DNA from: CAZFIM01 sp964519615
Lineage (GTDB): Bacteria > Chloroflexota > Dehalococcoidia > GIF9 > UBA5629
Reading direction: 5' to 3'
DNA: 27,196 bases
Assembly (NCBI GenBank): GCA_964519615.1
Contig: CAZFIM010000035.1
Coordinates: forward strand, 1-27,196
Positions 7,166-15,371 of the stretch are shown here, one piece after another. Under the pieces are notes generated by a model. That model worked only from the letters and a program-made list of their open reading frames with translations. It did not search any database and was not told the DNA's origin. Position 1 is the first letter of the stretch. Every line of letters starts with the position of its first letter. Position numbers and translations under genes: made by a program.

Positions 7166-8356
7166 GTGTCAGAGCATACAGGAAAACTAACAAATAAATA
7201 TATATCTGAACTAGTAAGTAAAGTCCCTCCATCAGGTATAAGGAAGTTTTTTGATCTCGTCGCATCAGCCGACGATATCATTTCACTGGGGGTGGGAGAG
7301 CCTGACTATGTAACGGCCTGGCCTATACGTGAAGCAGCTATACGTTCAATTGAACGCGGCTACACCATGTATACATCCAATAAAGGTCTCATCAACCTAC
7401 GTAGGGATTTGTCACGTTTTATACAAGCCGAAGACAATATTTCATATAATCCTGAATCAGAGCTGCTTATTACATTCGGTGTAAGTGAGGGACTTGATCT
7501 GGCATTGCGTTCCATCCTCAATCCCGGTGATGAGGTGATCATGCCTGACCCCTGTTATGTTGCCTATTCCGCATGTACATCTCTTGCCGGCGGAATTCCC
7601 GTAAAGGTTCCTACCTATGAAGAGAGTGGTTTTGTTTTGAAGGCTGATGACATCAAACAAAACCTTACCTCGCGTACCAGAGCAATCCTTATAGGGTATC
7701 CTGCCAATCCCACCGGTGCAGCGATATGTAGAGACGATTTGCTGCAAATTGCAGAACTGGCTAAAACCTATAATCTTCTAGTCATCTCTGATGAAATATA
7801 TAGAAAGCTGGTTTACGGAGTAGAGCATACCTGTTTCGCTACTTTACCGGGTGTAAAAGACCAGACTATCATTCTTAACGGCTTTTCAAAGATATATTCC
7901 ATGACCGGTTGGCGTGTCGGCTACGCTGCAGCAAACGCTGAAATTATCGGGGCAATGACCAAAATACATCAGTACACCGCACTCTGTGCATCGATTGTCA
8001 GTCAGAACGCCGCTATTGAGGCCTTAAAACAAGATGAAGCAAGTGTACAGGCTATGGTCACGGATTATAACCGGCGCCGTATGCTCATGGTCAACGGTTT
8101 AAGGGAAATCGGTCTTTCTTGCTTCGAGCCAAAGGGAGCATTTTATGCTTTTCCCTCTATCGGCGTGACCGGCATGTCATCAGAGGAATTTGCCGAAAAG
8201 CTGCTTGTCGAGGAGAAGATCGCTGTTGTTCCCGGCACTGCATTCGGCCCTTCCGGAGAAGGTCATATCCGCTGTTGTTATGCCACCGCTTTAACTGATA
8301 TCGAAGAGGCGTTAAAACGGATGAAAGCTTTTGTAGCGCGGCATCGCGTTCGATAA
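7166..8356 (+). CDS. Class I/II pyridoxal-phosphate aminotransferase (aspartate/aromatic aminotransferase-like)
   Basis: Fold-type I aminotransferase of the AspC/AAT-I gamma-like group, 396 residues. The PLP-binding residues are in place: the SNKG loop near 71-74, NPTG at 181-184, SDEIYRKL with Asp209 and Tyr212, the Schiff-base Lys242 in GFSKIYSMTGWRVGY, and the carboxylate-binding Arg near the C-terminus in HIRCCYA. The annotated start is GTG at 7166, preceded by AGGAAAG about nine bases away; the residues that follow (MSEHTGKLTNKYISELV) lead into a normal N-terminal arm. It sits behind an Lrp-family regulator, which suggests a role in amino-acid synthesis or breakdown. Which substrate pair it uses (aspartate, alanine, aromatic or branched-chain) cannot be decided. 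It converges on the inositol phosphatase gene with only 24 bp between stops. Confidence 0.92.
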   Translation: MSEHTGKLTNKYISELVSKVPPSGIRKFFDLVASADDIISLGVGEPDYVTAWPIREAAIRSIERGYTMYTSNKGLINLRRDLSRFIQAEDNISYNPESELLITFGVSEGLDLALRSILNPGDEVIMPDPCYVAYSACTSLAGGIPVKVPTYEESGFVLKADDIKQNLTSRTRAILIGYPANPTGAAICRDDLLQIAELAKTYNLLVISDEIYRKLVYGVEHTCFATLPGVKDQTIILNGFSKIYSMTGWRVGYAAANAEIIGAMTKIHQYTALCASIVSQNAAIEALKQDEASVQAMVTDYNRRRMLMVNGLREIGLSCFEPKGAFYAFPSIGVTGMSSEEFAEKLLVEEKIAVVPGTAFGPSGEGHIRCCYATALTDIEEALKRMKAFVARHRVR

Positions 8357-8380
8357 AATTTCATCAAGCCACTGGTGACA

Positions 8381-9187
8381 TCAGTAGTTAAGCAGCCCCA
8401 TCAATTCTTTGTGAACTTTGCCGTTGGTAGCCACTAATTGATCGGAGTGGAGGGATATTGCATTATTATTCCAATCAGTAACCTTACCACCCGCTTCCGA
8501 TATCATTAGAAGTCCTGCTGCAAAATCCCAGGGGTACATGAATCGCTGTATATATGCTGTGATACGGCCACAGGCAACATATGCAAGCGCCAAAGCCATG
8601 GAGCCAAGAGCTCTCATACAATGGGTATTTTCTCGTAAATGCCCTGCAATTCTCATAAGTTCTTTATTACGTTCATAATCATAACCCGTATCCAGTGAGA
8701 GTAGTGCTTCAGAAAGAGCAGGAATCTCAGAGACTTTTACATAAGCCTTGTTTAAGGTCAAACCTTTCCCTTTTTCAGCAGCAAACATCTCGTTGTGAAT
8801 AGGATCATAAATTACCCCGATAAGTATATCGTGTCCTTTTGCCAGTGCAATAGACACACAAAAGAAAGGAATACCAAAAACAAAGTTATTGGTTCCATCA
8901 AGTGGATCGATAATCCACGTATACTCGGTATTTTCCAAATTTAGAAGAGAACAGTGTGTTTCTTCGGAGAGGAAACCAAATTCAGGATACTTTGATTTCA
9001 GGGTATCTATTATTATTCTTTCAGATTCCAGGTCTATTTTAGTGAGTAGATTTCCTCTGCCTTTATACCGGATACCTTTATCGGTACCGATGCTGTTCAG
9101 AATAAACGTACCTGCTTCTCTGGCTGCATTTTCTGCAATATTCAGCACATTATTCTCATGATGACAGGTTATAAGCAGATCATCCAT
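8381..9187 (-). CDS. Inositol monophosphatase family protein (SuhB-like)
   Basis: Magnesium-dependent phosphatase of the FIG superfamily, 268 residues from the ATG at 9187. Metal-binding and catalytic motifs are complete: SEE at 74-76, WIIDPLDGTNNF at 91-102 with Asp94 and Asp97, and WDFAAGLLMISEAGG with Asp221. The family dephosphorylates inositol-1-phosphate, but members also act on fructose-1,6-bisphosphate, NADP or PAP, and the exact substrate cannot be settled here. The ATG overlaps the trpS stop (ATGGATGA), a typical coupled junction. A longer reading from TTG at 9217 adds ten residues inside trpS and is less likely. It is the last gene of the recG-argS-trpS run. Confidence 0.9.
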   Translation of the reverse strand: MDDLLITCHHENNVLNIAENAAREAGTFILNSIGTDKGIRYKGRGNLLTKIDLESERIIIDTLKSKYPEFGFLSEETHCSLLNLENTEYTWIIDPLDGTNNFVFGIPFFCVSIALAKGHDILIGVIYDPIHNEMFAAEKGKGLTLNKAYVKVSEIPALSEALLSLDTGYDYERNKELMRIAGHLRENTHCMRALGSMALALAYVACGRITAYIQRFMYPWDFAAGLLMISEAGGKVTDWNNNAISLHSDQLVATNGKVHKELMGLLNY

Positions 9188-10184
9188 TGATGAATATCTT
9201 CGAGAAATCCCGTACAAGCCCCATATTTTGTTTGACTTCTGCCAACGTCTGTCGTGCTATTATCTTCGCCTGCTGCGCTCCATGTTCCATTACTTCCTCA
9301 ATATAACGTGGATTTTGTGACAGTATAGTCCTTCTTTCACGTAAATGCGCCAGTGCATTATTTATATTCTGCGCAAGTGCCTTTTTACAATCCACACAAC
9401 CTATAGCAGCTTTACGGCACTCTTCTGCACGCTCTTCCATATCTGACGAATCGAAATAACTGTGTAATTTATATACATTGCATACTTCGGGATGTCCGGG
9501 ATCTTTGCGAAATTTTCTGGCCGGGTCGGTTACTGCGGTCATTATTTTTTGAGTGGTCTCTTCAGGAGTGGCTGCCAGCTCGATATGATTATTGTAACTT
9601 TTACTCATCTTCTGAGATCCATCCAACCCCAGCACAAGTGGAAACGGCGTCAACTTTGCCTGAGGTTCCAGCAGAGTATACCCGAACTGTGTATTGAAAC
9701 GTCTGGTTATTTCACGAGCCAGCTCAAGATGTGGGAGCTGATCTTCACCTACAGGCACAACTTCCGCTTTGTAAATAACAATATCAGAAGTCATAAGTAC
9801 CGGATATCCTACAAGCCCGTAATTTACATTCTGTGGCTGCGTTCTGGCTTTTTCTTTAAACGTGGGTACACGTAATAGCCAGCTAAGAGGCGTAACCATA
9901 CTGAGCAGCGTATGCAACTCCATGACCTCAGGGACGTCAGATTGCACAAAAAGAATGCTTTTTCTGGGGTCCAACCCCGCTGCAAGCCAATCTAACATCA
10001 TTTCATAGACATTATTTTGAAGCTTATCGGTATCTTCCAGACTCGTGAGAGCATGTATATCAACAATGCAATAAACACACTCAAATTCGTCTTGAAGCGC
10101 AACGTAGTTTTGAATTGCACCAATGTAATTGCCGATATGCTGTCTGCCAGTTGGTCTGGCACCAGAGAAAACACGTTTTTTCAT
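9180..10184 (-). CDS. trpS: Tryptophanyl-tRNA synthetase
   Basis: Class I aminoacyl-tRNA synthetase that charges tRNA(Trp). The product is 334 residues from the ATG at 10184, the usual bacterial length. The HIGH-type motif is HIGN at 16-19, in SGARPTGRQHIGNY. The KMSKS motif is intact (GLDGSQKMSKSYNN, near residue 190). The AIQNYVALQ and VPVGEDQLPHLELAREI segments are typical of TrpRS. An in-frame TTG six bases upstream is an alternative start that adds two residues; neither has a strong Shine-Dalgarno sequence. It starts 73 bp downstream of the argS stop and overlaps the phosphatase gene by 8 bp. No tRNA-sensing leader is visible upstream. Confidence 0.96.
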   Translation of the reverse strand: MKKRVFSGARPTGRQHIGNYIGAIQNYVALQDEFECVYCIVDIHALTSLEDTDKLQNNVYEMMLDWLAAGLDPRKSILFVQSDVPEVMELHTLLSMVTPLSWLLRVPTFKEKARTQPQNVNYGLVGYPVLMTSDIVIYKAEVVPVGEDQLPHLELAREITRRFNTQFGYTLLEPQAKLTPFPLVLGLDGSQKMSKSYNNHIELAATPEETTQKIMTAVTDPARKFRKDPGHPEVCNVYKLHSYFDSSDMEERAEECRKAAIGCVDCKKALAQNINNALAHLRERRTILSQNPRYIEEVMEHGAQQAKIIARQTLAEVKQNMGLVRDFSKIFING

Positions 10185-10257
10185 TTTCAAAAGGAAAGTT
10201 TAGCACAATTACACAGGTTTTGGCTAGAAAAACAATACTTGCATATTATGTAATGTT

Positions 10258-11919
10258 TTACATACTCTCAGGCGCGGTCATACCCATCATATGTAGTGAT
10301 CTGGCCAGTACGATTTGCGCACTTCTTACTAATTTTAATCTGGCGGCACTTAGCTCCTGATTTTTTGTTACAACTCTACACTGCTTATAAAAGCTATGAA
10401 AAGCTGTAGCCAATTCCTGTGCATAATATGGTAAATGATGCGGTTCAAGATTGACCGCCATTAGTTCGATTATCTCAGGTAATATCATCATATGCTTTAT
10501 CAAGGACAGTTCCGCTGGTGTGGTCAATAAAGCGATATTTCCCTTTCCATAATCAATACCCTTCTCCTGCGCCAATTTGAGAATACTGGATATCCTGGCA
10601 TGCGCATATTGTACATAATAGACAGGATTCTCGGCAGAATGTTTCTTTGCGAGTTCAAGGTCAAAGTCCATCTGACTGTCTGCCGATCTCGACAAAAAGA
10701 CAAACCGGCATGCGTCCGGTCCTACTTCATCCATCAGTTCTCGCAAGATTATTAAGTCACCACTTCGCTTCGATACTCTGACAATTTCCTGACCTCTTTT
10801 TAAGGTCACAAGCTGACAAATAAGAATTTTTAATTTGTCCGGATCGATACCCAACGCCCCCATTACCGCTTTCATGCGGGAAATATGTCCCTGATGATCC
10901 GCACCCCAGATATCTATAACCGTATCAAATTTACGGTTTACGAATTTATCGTAATGATAAGCAATATCAGCTGCAAAATAGGTTGGAACACCGTCCGACC
11001 TCACCAAAACATTATCCTTATCTTCTCCTAAAGCTGAGGATTCGAACCATACCGCATTTTCTCTTTCTTTTACATAGCCTGCTTCTTTCAACAAATGCAT
11101 TATCTTACTATAGAGCCCCCCGGAATAAATGGTCTTTTCGCTAAACCAGACATCGAATTCAACCCCCAGCTTTTTTAAGTCCTGTTGAATAGCATCGATA
11201 AGCCTGCGCATTCCTTCAGCTCCCAGTTCAGTTACCGCATCAGACTCGCCAAGTTTAATAAAACGGTCGCCTTCATCATCGGCCAAAGTTTTTGCCAGAT
11301 CTATCATGTAATTGCCCATATAACCATCATCAGGCATTTGTGCCTCTTTGCCTAAATGTTGTTTATATCGTACATAGAGCGAGCGGCTGAATGCATCGAG
11401 CTGATTTCCCGCATCATTTATATAATACTCTTTCGTTACTTTGTACCCGGCATTCTCAAGTACATTGGCCAATGTGCTTCCCATCACTGCCCCTCGACCA
11501 TGTCCTACATGAAGCGGACCGGTAGGGTTCACACTGACAAATTCTATTTGTACATGTCTACCCTTGCCTAAATCGATTTTTCCGTATTCCCTATTTTCAT
11601 GCAATATTTTTTCTACGAAGCATGCAACCCACGTAGCGCTAAGCGTAAAATTTATAAACCCCGGTGCAGCAACAGTGATGCTGCTAAACTCTGCCAAGTC
11701 TTCAAGATTATCGATTAGCCGTTGCGCTATTTCCATCGGAGCAAGCCGGGCTGCGCGTGCCAGTTTTAAAGGGAGGCTTGAGGCATAATCCCCATGTTCG
11801 CTATTTTGAGGATGCTCCACTATTATTTCCGGTAAAGAGGTAAAAGCAAGCAAACCCTGTTTCTGTGCCTTGCTTGCCGCCTCTGCAAGTGCCTGTGCTA
11901 TTCTTTGCTTAATCAACAT
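10258..11919 (-). CDS. argS: Arginyl-tRNA synthetase
   Basis: Class I synthetase that charges tRNA(Arg); needs the tRNA to activate arginine. The product has 553 residues, normal for the bacterial enzyme. In order: the N-terminal Add1 domain (about 1-100, ending APGFINFTLS), the catalytic Rossmann domain with HVGH at 137-140 in VNPTGPLHVGHGRG, the DIWGADHQGHISRMKA segment, a degenerate KMSKS loop reading VSKRSGDLI as is common in ArgRS, and a C-terminal DALR anticodon-binding domain (VYYVQYAHARISSIL to LARSLHMMGM). The ATG lies five bases after the recG stop, so the two are in one operon. It is not part of the arginine biosynthesis cluster 6 kb away. Confidence 0.97.
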   Translation of the reverse strand: MLIKQRIAQALAEAASKAQKQGLLAFTSLPEIIVEHPQNSEHGDYASSLPLKLARAARLAPMEIAQRLIDNLEDLAEFSSITVAAPGFINFTLSATWVACFVEKILHENREYGKIDLGKGRHVQIEFVSVNPTGPLHVGHGRGAVMGSTLANVLENAGYKVTKEYYINDAGNQLDAFSRSLYVRYKQHLGKEAQMPDDGYMGNYMIDLAKTLADDEGDRFIKLGESDAVTELGAEGMRRLIDAIQQDLKKLGVEFDVWFSEKTIYSGGLYSKIMHLLKEAGYVKERENAVWFESSALGEDKDNVLVRSDGVPTYFAADIAYHYDKFVNRKFDTVIDIWGADHQGHISRMKAVMGALGIDPDKLKILICQLVTLKRGQEIVRVSKRSGDLIILRELMDEVGPDACRFVFLSRSADSQMDFDLELAKKHSAENPVYYVQYAHARISSILKLAQEKGIDYGKGNIALLTTPAELSLIKHMMILPEIIELMAVNLEPHHLPYYAQELATAFHSFYKQCRVVTKNQELSAARLKLVRSAQIVLARSLHMMGMTAPESM

Positions 11920-11924
11920 TCACA

Positions 11925-14382
11925 TTAACTCCATTCTGTGGTGTTTGGCCAAACTCTCGCCAATTCTTTAACAAGAATCGTCTTTTCCTGACTATATAAA
12001 TTTGAATGATCTTTANNNNNNNNNNAAAAGCATTATCGCCTCTTCTCTGGCAACTGTAAGAAGGTTAACATCAGATAATTTTGCCATTTTTAAATCCGGT
12101 AATCCACTTTGCTTTGTACCAAAAAACTCCCCTGGCCCTCGCATCTCCAGATCTTTTTCAGCAAGTTTAAATCCATCATGGATTTTTTCCATCCATTTTA
12201 ACCTCACTGCGCCCTCTGCCGAGGATGCTTCAGAGAGCAATAAACAATAGCTTTGGGACTTGCCTCTTCCAACTCTACCCCTGAACTGATGTAATTGAGC
12301 CAGGCCAAACCTATCTGCGCATTCGATCAACATAACAGTTGCATTTGGTATATCTATACCCACTTCTACCACAGGTGTTGAAACTAGAATATCAATACTG
12401 CCGTCACGGAAACCTGCCATAACATCGTCTTTTTCGATTGAAGACATTTTCCCGTGAAGAAGTCCAAGAGTAAAATCAGGGAAAATCTCTCCAGATAGCT
12501 TTCTATATTCGGTAATGGCCGCTTTAGCCTCAATATTATCAGACTCCTCAATAAGAGGACAAATAATAAATGCCTGATGCCCCTGATTGACCTGCTCACG
12601 GATAAATTCATATACCCGCTCACGTAACTCATATTTGAACCACTGCGTTTTAATAATTTGTCTTCCCGGTGGCAGCTCTCTTATTACCGAAATATCCAGA
12701 TCGCCATAAACAGTCAAAGCCAGTGTTCTCGGAATCGGTGTTGCTGTCATTACTAGCAAATGCGGATTGAAGCCTTTTTGCCGCAAGGCTGACCGCTGCA
12801 TAACCCCGAACCTGTGCTGTTCGTCTACTACTGCTAATCCCAGATTCTTGAATACCACATTCTTCTGTATCAATGCATGAGTTCCTATGACAATATCTAC
12901 CAAGCCATTTTCTATTTTCTCTGATATCTGCGATCTTTCCTTTTCTGTAGTTTTTCCCGTCATTAAAGCAAAACCGATATCTGTTTTCAGAAAACCTTTA
13001 AAATGACAAATATTTCCTTCACTTAACGTACAACTACTTAAGCCAGACAGAAGCTTACATATATTTGTATAATGCTGTTCTGCCAATATTTCCGTGGGAG
13101 CCATTAATGCACCCTGATAGCCGCTGGTAGCAGCAGCCAGCAATGAAACAATAGCAACAACTGTTTTTCCACTGCCGACATCCCCTTGAAGTAAACGGGA
13201 CATCGCTTTTGGCTTTTTAACATCATTCAATATTACTGATAAGGCTTTATTCTGATCCCCGGTCAATACAAATGGTAATCCTGAAATAAAGTTATCTATA
13301 ATCCTTTTGTCAATTTTAAACGCGTGACCGGGTTGATCAGAATGCCAATGACTTTTTCTATTCAATACTCCCAACTGAATAAGGAACAATTCATCGAATG
13401 CAAACCGCCTCCTTGCAGCAGCTAATTTCTCATGACTTTCAGGATAGTGCACCTGGTAAATTGCCTGTGAAATACCCGGTAGATTATTTCTCATTCTTAT
13501 TTCTTCAGGAATAAATTCCGGAACAAAGCAGCCCCATTCTTCAAGAGCCCTTTTCACTAGACCACGCATTTGCCTGGGATAAATACCACTGGTAAGTGAA
13601 TATACCGGCATGAGCAAATTAAAAGGTTCTGATTCTTCTGGCTCAATAAGTTCCCATTCAGGTGACTCAAATACAATTTGTCCTTTGTATACGGACACTT
13701 TACCGGTGAGCATTATAGATGTATTCGTCTTAAAAGACCTTGCTAAAAATGGCTGGTTAAACCAAACTGCCCGCGCAGTCCCCGTCGCATCCCCTATTAT
13801 TATTTCGGTTCCCTTCTTTTTACCAAGCTTCACTACATTTGATTCCCATATCATAGCAAATACTGTTTGCTCATCCACTGTGCCGAGTTCAGCTTGAATT
13901 TGTGCAATGCTTTTTTTATTGCTGTAATCTATATAACGCCGTGGAAAAAAGTAGAGCAAATCTCGTATAGTCCTTAATCCCATTTTATTCAATTTTGTAC
14001 CCAGAGCTGTTTTGATGCCCTTTATAGAGGTTAAAGGAGAGTCAAGGCCGATCGCTAAAGATGTGGATTCAGAAGGCAATTCTTGTCTTATATCTTTCTT
14101 ACTGTTACCACCCCTTTCACTATTTTCTAACCAGCGCAACAAGCCGGAAAGCCACATTTCCCTTCTGCTGAGATCCCATGAGGCATAAGCGCTGTTGGAA
14201 AGATTAACCGCATTAAATGCAGCCAAAATTTCAGTAGAATTAATATACGGACTATTCTTCTTTGACCACTTGGTAAGGAATTTATCCAGGCCGCCAATAA
14301 CAACCGTATTTTTACAGCCGCTTTGAAGCTCCATCCTTAGAATGGTTTTGAGAGGTTCAATCTCGATCGCTGAGGCCGGCAT
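11925..14382 (-). CDS. recG: ATP-dependent DNA helicase RecG, interrupted by an N run
   Basis: Superfamily 2 helicase that remodels stalled replication forks and Holliday junctions. In order: an N-terminal helical extension of about 110 residues (VIGGLDKFLTKW at 28-39), a wedge/OB domain (IKGIKTALG near 120, LLYFFPRRY near 142-150), Walker A GDVGSGKT near 395, the DEQHRFG box near 515, VMTATPIPRTLA, then VVEVGIDIPNATVM and HQFRGRVGRG near 700. Ten Ns break the frame close to the C-terminus. Removing them gives a continuous frame that ends KELARVWPNTTEWS at a TAA at 11925-11927, for 815 residues in total. The ATG at 14382 follows GAAGGA closely. A 120-bp gap separates it from degV upstream; argS follows after five bases. 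Confidence 0.93.
12016..12025. other. Assembly gap (10 Ns) inside recG
   Basis: Ten Ns lie near the 3' end of recG. On the minus strand the flanks read ATGCTTTT and TAAAGATC. Joining them directly keeps the frame and gives IMLFKDHSNL, which fits the helical RecG C-terminus. A true insert of 10 bases would shift the frame. The gap length is therefore probably zero, or a multiple of three. Confidence 0.88.
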
Positions 14383-14394
14383 GATCCTTCAATA

Positions 14395-14408
14395 AATATT
14401 TAAATATT
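14395..14408. repeat. Perfect 14-bp AT palindrome upstream of recG
   Basis: AATATTTAAATATT equals its own reverse complement and sits 12 bp before the recG start codon. It could be a regulator site, or simply a chance product of very AT-rich sequence. No second copy was noticed near other genes. Confidence 0.5.
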
Positions 14409-14420
14409 CGATAATTACTT

Positions 14421-14450
14421 ATTAAATCTAAAGCGGTAACAGGAATGCAA
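14421..14450 (-). promoter_or_regulatory. Candidate promoter for the recG-argS-trpS operon
   Basis: On the minus strand, TTGCAT (plus 14445-14450) and TTTAAT (14421-14426) are 18 bp apart, in the 123-bp gap between the degV-type gene and recG. Both are partial matches to the sigma70 consensus. A 14-bp AT palindrome lies between this element and the recG start. Confidence 0.33.
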
Positions 14451-14505
14451 ACCGATTCAAAATGCCGACAATTACAGAATTTAAATTAGATTGACGCTTA
14501 GGAGC

Positions 14506-15342
14506 CTATTTTGTCTCCATATAACATACGAAGAGCACGCTGGGACCGACATGAGTGCCGATCACCGGGCCAACTTTTGTACGGTACATCTTCTCTTTTG
14601 GATAAAAATCGCTGAGTTTATCGGCAAAGGATTCGAGATCAGCAGGCGTAGTGGCATCTTGTATTACCATTTCTTCTATACCATTTGCCTCTTTAACCCT
14701 GTTAGTCAGAAACTCAATACCCTGAGATTTGCTGCGGGTTCTACCGGCGGGTGTTACTAGACCATCTTTTAAGGTGATTATCGGATGAAATTTAAGCATA
14801 CTGCCTACAAAAGCCTGCACCCTTCCTATTCTCCCGCCTTTCTGTAGATATTCGAGCGTATCAAACATACCGTAGCAATGAATTCTGGGTAAAATGTCTT
14901 TTACCATTGAGCATATTTCTGTCAATTTAGCTCCCTGCTGAGCTGCCTGGGCAGCACGCAGCACAGCGATGAACTCCCCTCCGACTGTGAGTAAAGTATC
15001 AATAACTTCAATTTTACAAATATCTCCTACCATGGCCTTGGCCTGGACAGCACTTTCATACGTTGCACTTATGCCGCCTGAGATCGTAAGAACCAGTATT
15101 TCGTCCGTTTCCTTTGCTAATTCCTGATATATGTCCGCAAAAAGACCGGGCGCAGGTGCGGAGGTAGTCGGGTGATTGGTATCGGTTGTAAGTCTTTTGT
15201 AGAAAGCGTCTGCGGTGATATCGATCTTATCTTGCAGACTGTCAAGTCCGAAATGTATGTTAAGCGGTACAATGCTTATTCCGTACTTCTGAACAACATC
15301 AGGAGTCAGATCTGCTGTGCTATCACACACAATTTTAACCAT
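14506..15342 (-). CDS. DegV-family fatty-acid-binding protein (FakB-type)
   Basis: DegV proteins bind a fatty acid and present it to the kinase FakA, which phosphorylates it so that it can enter phospholipid synthesis. The product is 278 residues, normal for the family. Diagnostic elements are the N-terminal VKIVCDSTADL, PLNIHFG, the lipid-binding TSAPAPGLF near 60-68, the ISGGISATYESA loop near 105 that contacts the carboxylate, and the LEYLQKGGRIG segment. A GTHVGPS motif follows near the C-terminus. AGGAGG lies 12 bases before the ATG, a rather long spacing. It follows the fakA gene by 29 bp in the same direction, so the pair very probably works together as a FakAB module. Confidence 0.93.
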   Translation of the reverse strand: MVKIVCDSTADLTPDVVQKYGISIVPLNIHFGLDSLQDKIDITADAFYKRLTTDTNHPTTSAPAPGLFADIYQELAKETDEILVLTISGGISATYESAVQAKAMVGDICKIEVIDTLLTVGGEFIAVLRAAQAAQQGAKLTEICSMVKDILPRIHCYGMFDTLEYLQKGGRIGRVQAFVGSMLKFHPIITLKDGLVTPAGRTRSKSQGIEFLTNRVKEANGIEEMVIQDATTPADLESFADKLSDFYPKEKMYRTKVGPVIGTHVGPSVLFVCYMETK

Positions 15343-15371
15343 ATATAACCGAGTCCTCCTTATTTATATAC

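Noticed and set aside
8357..8400. Terminator between the aminotransferase and phosphatase genes (short ACTG/CAGT inverted repeat).
   Set aside because: The stem is only four bases with no T run, and it overlaps the phosphatase stop codon region.
9187..9217. Longer start (TTG at 9217) for the inositol monophosphatase gene.
   Set aside because: It adds ten unconserved residues inside trpS. The ATG at 9187 gives a normal length and a classic ATGGATGA junction.
10017..10360. Plus-strand open frames covering the trpS-argS junction.
   Set aside because: They lie mostly antisense to trpS and argS, have no family resemblance or convincing start signal, and look like shadow frames.
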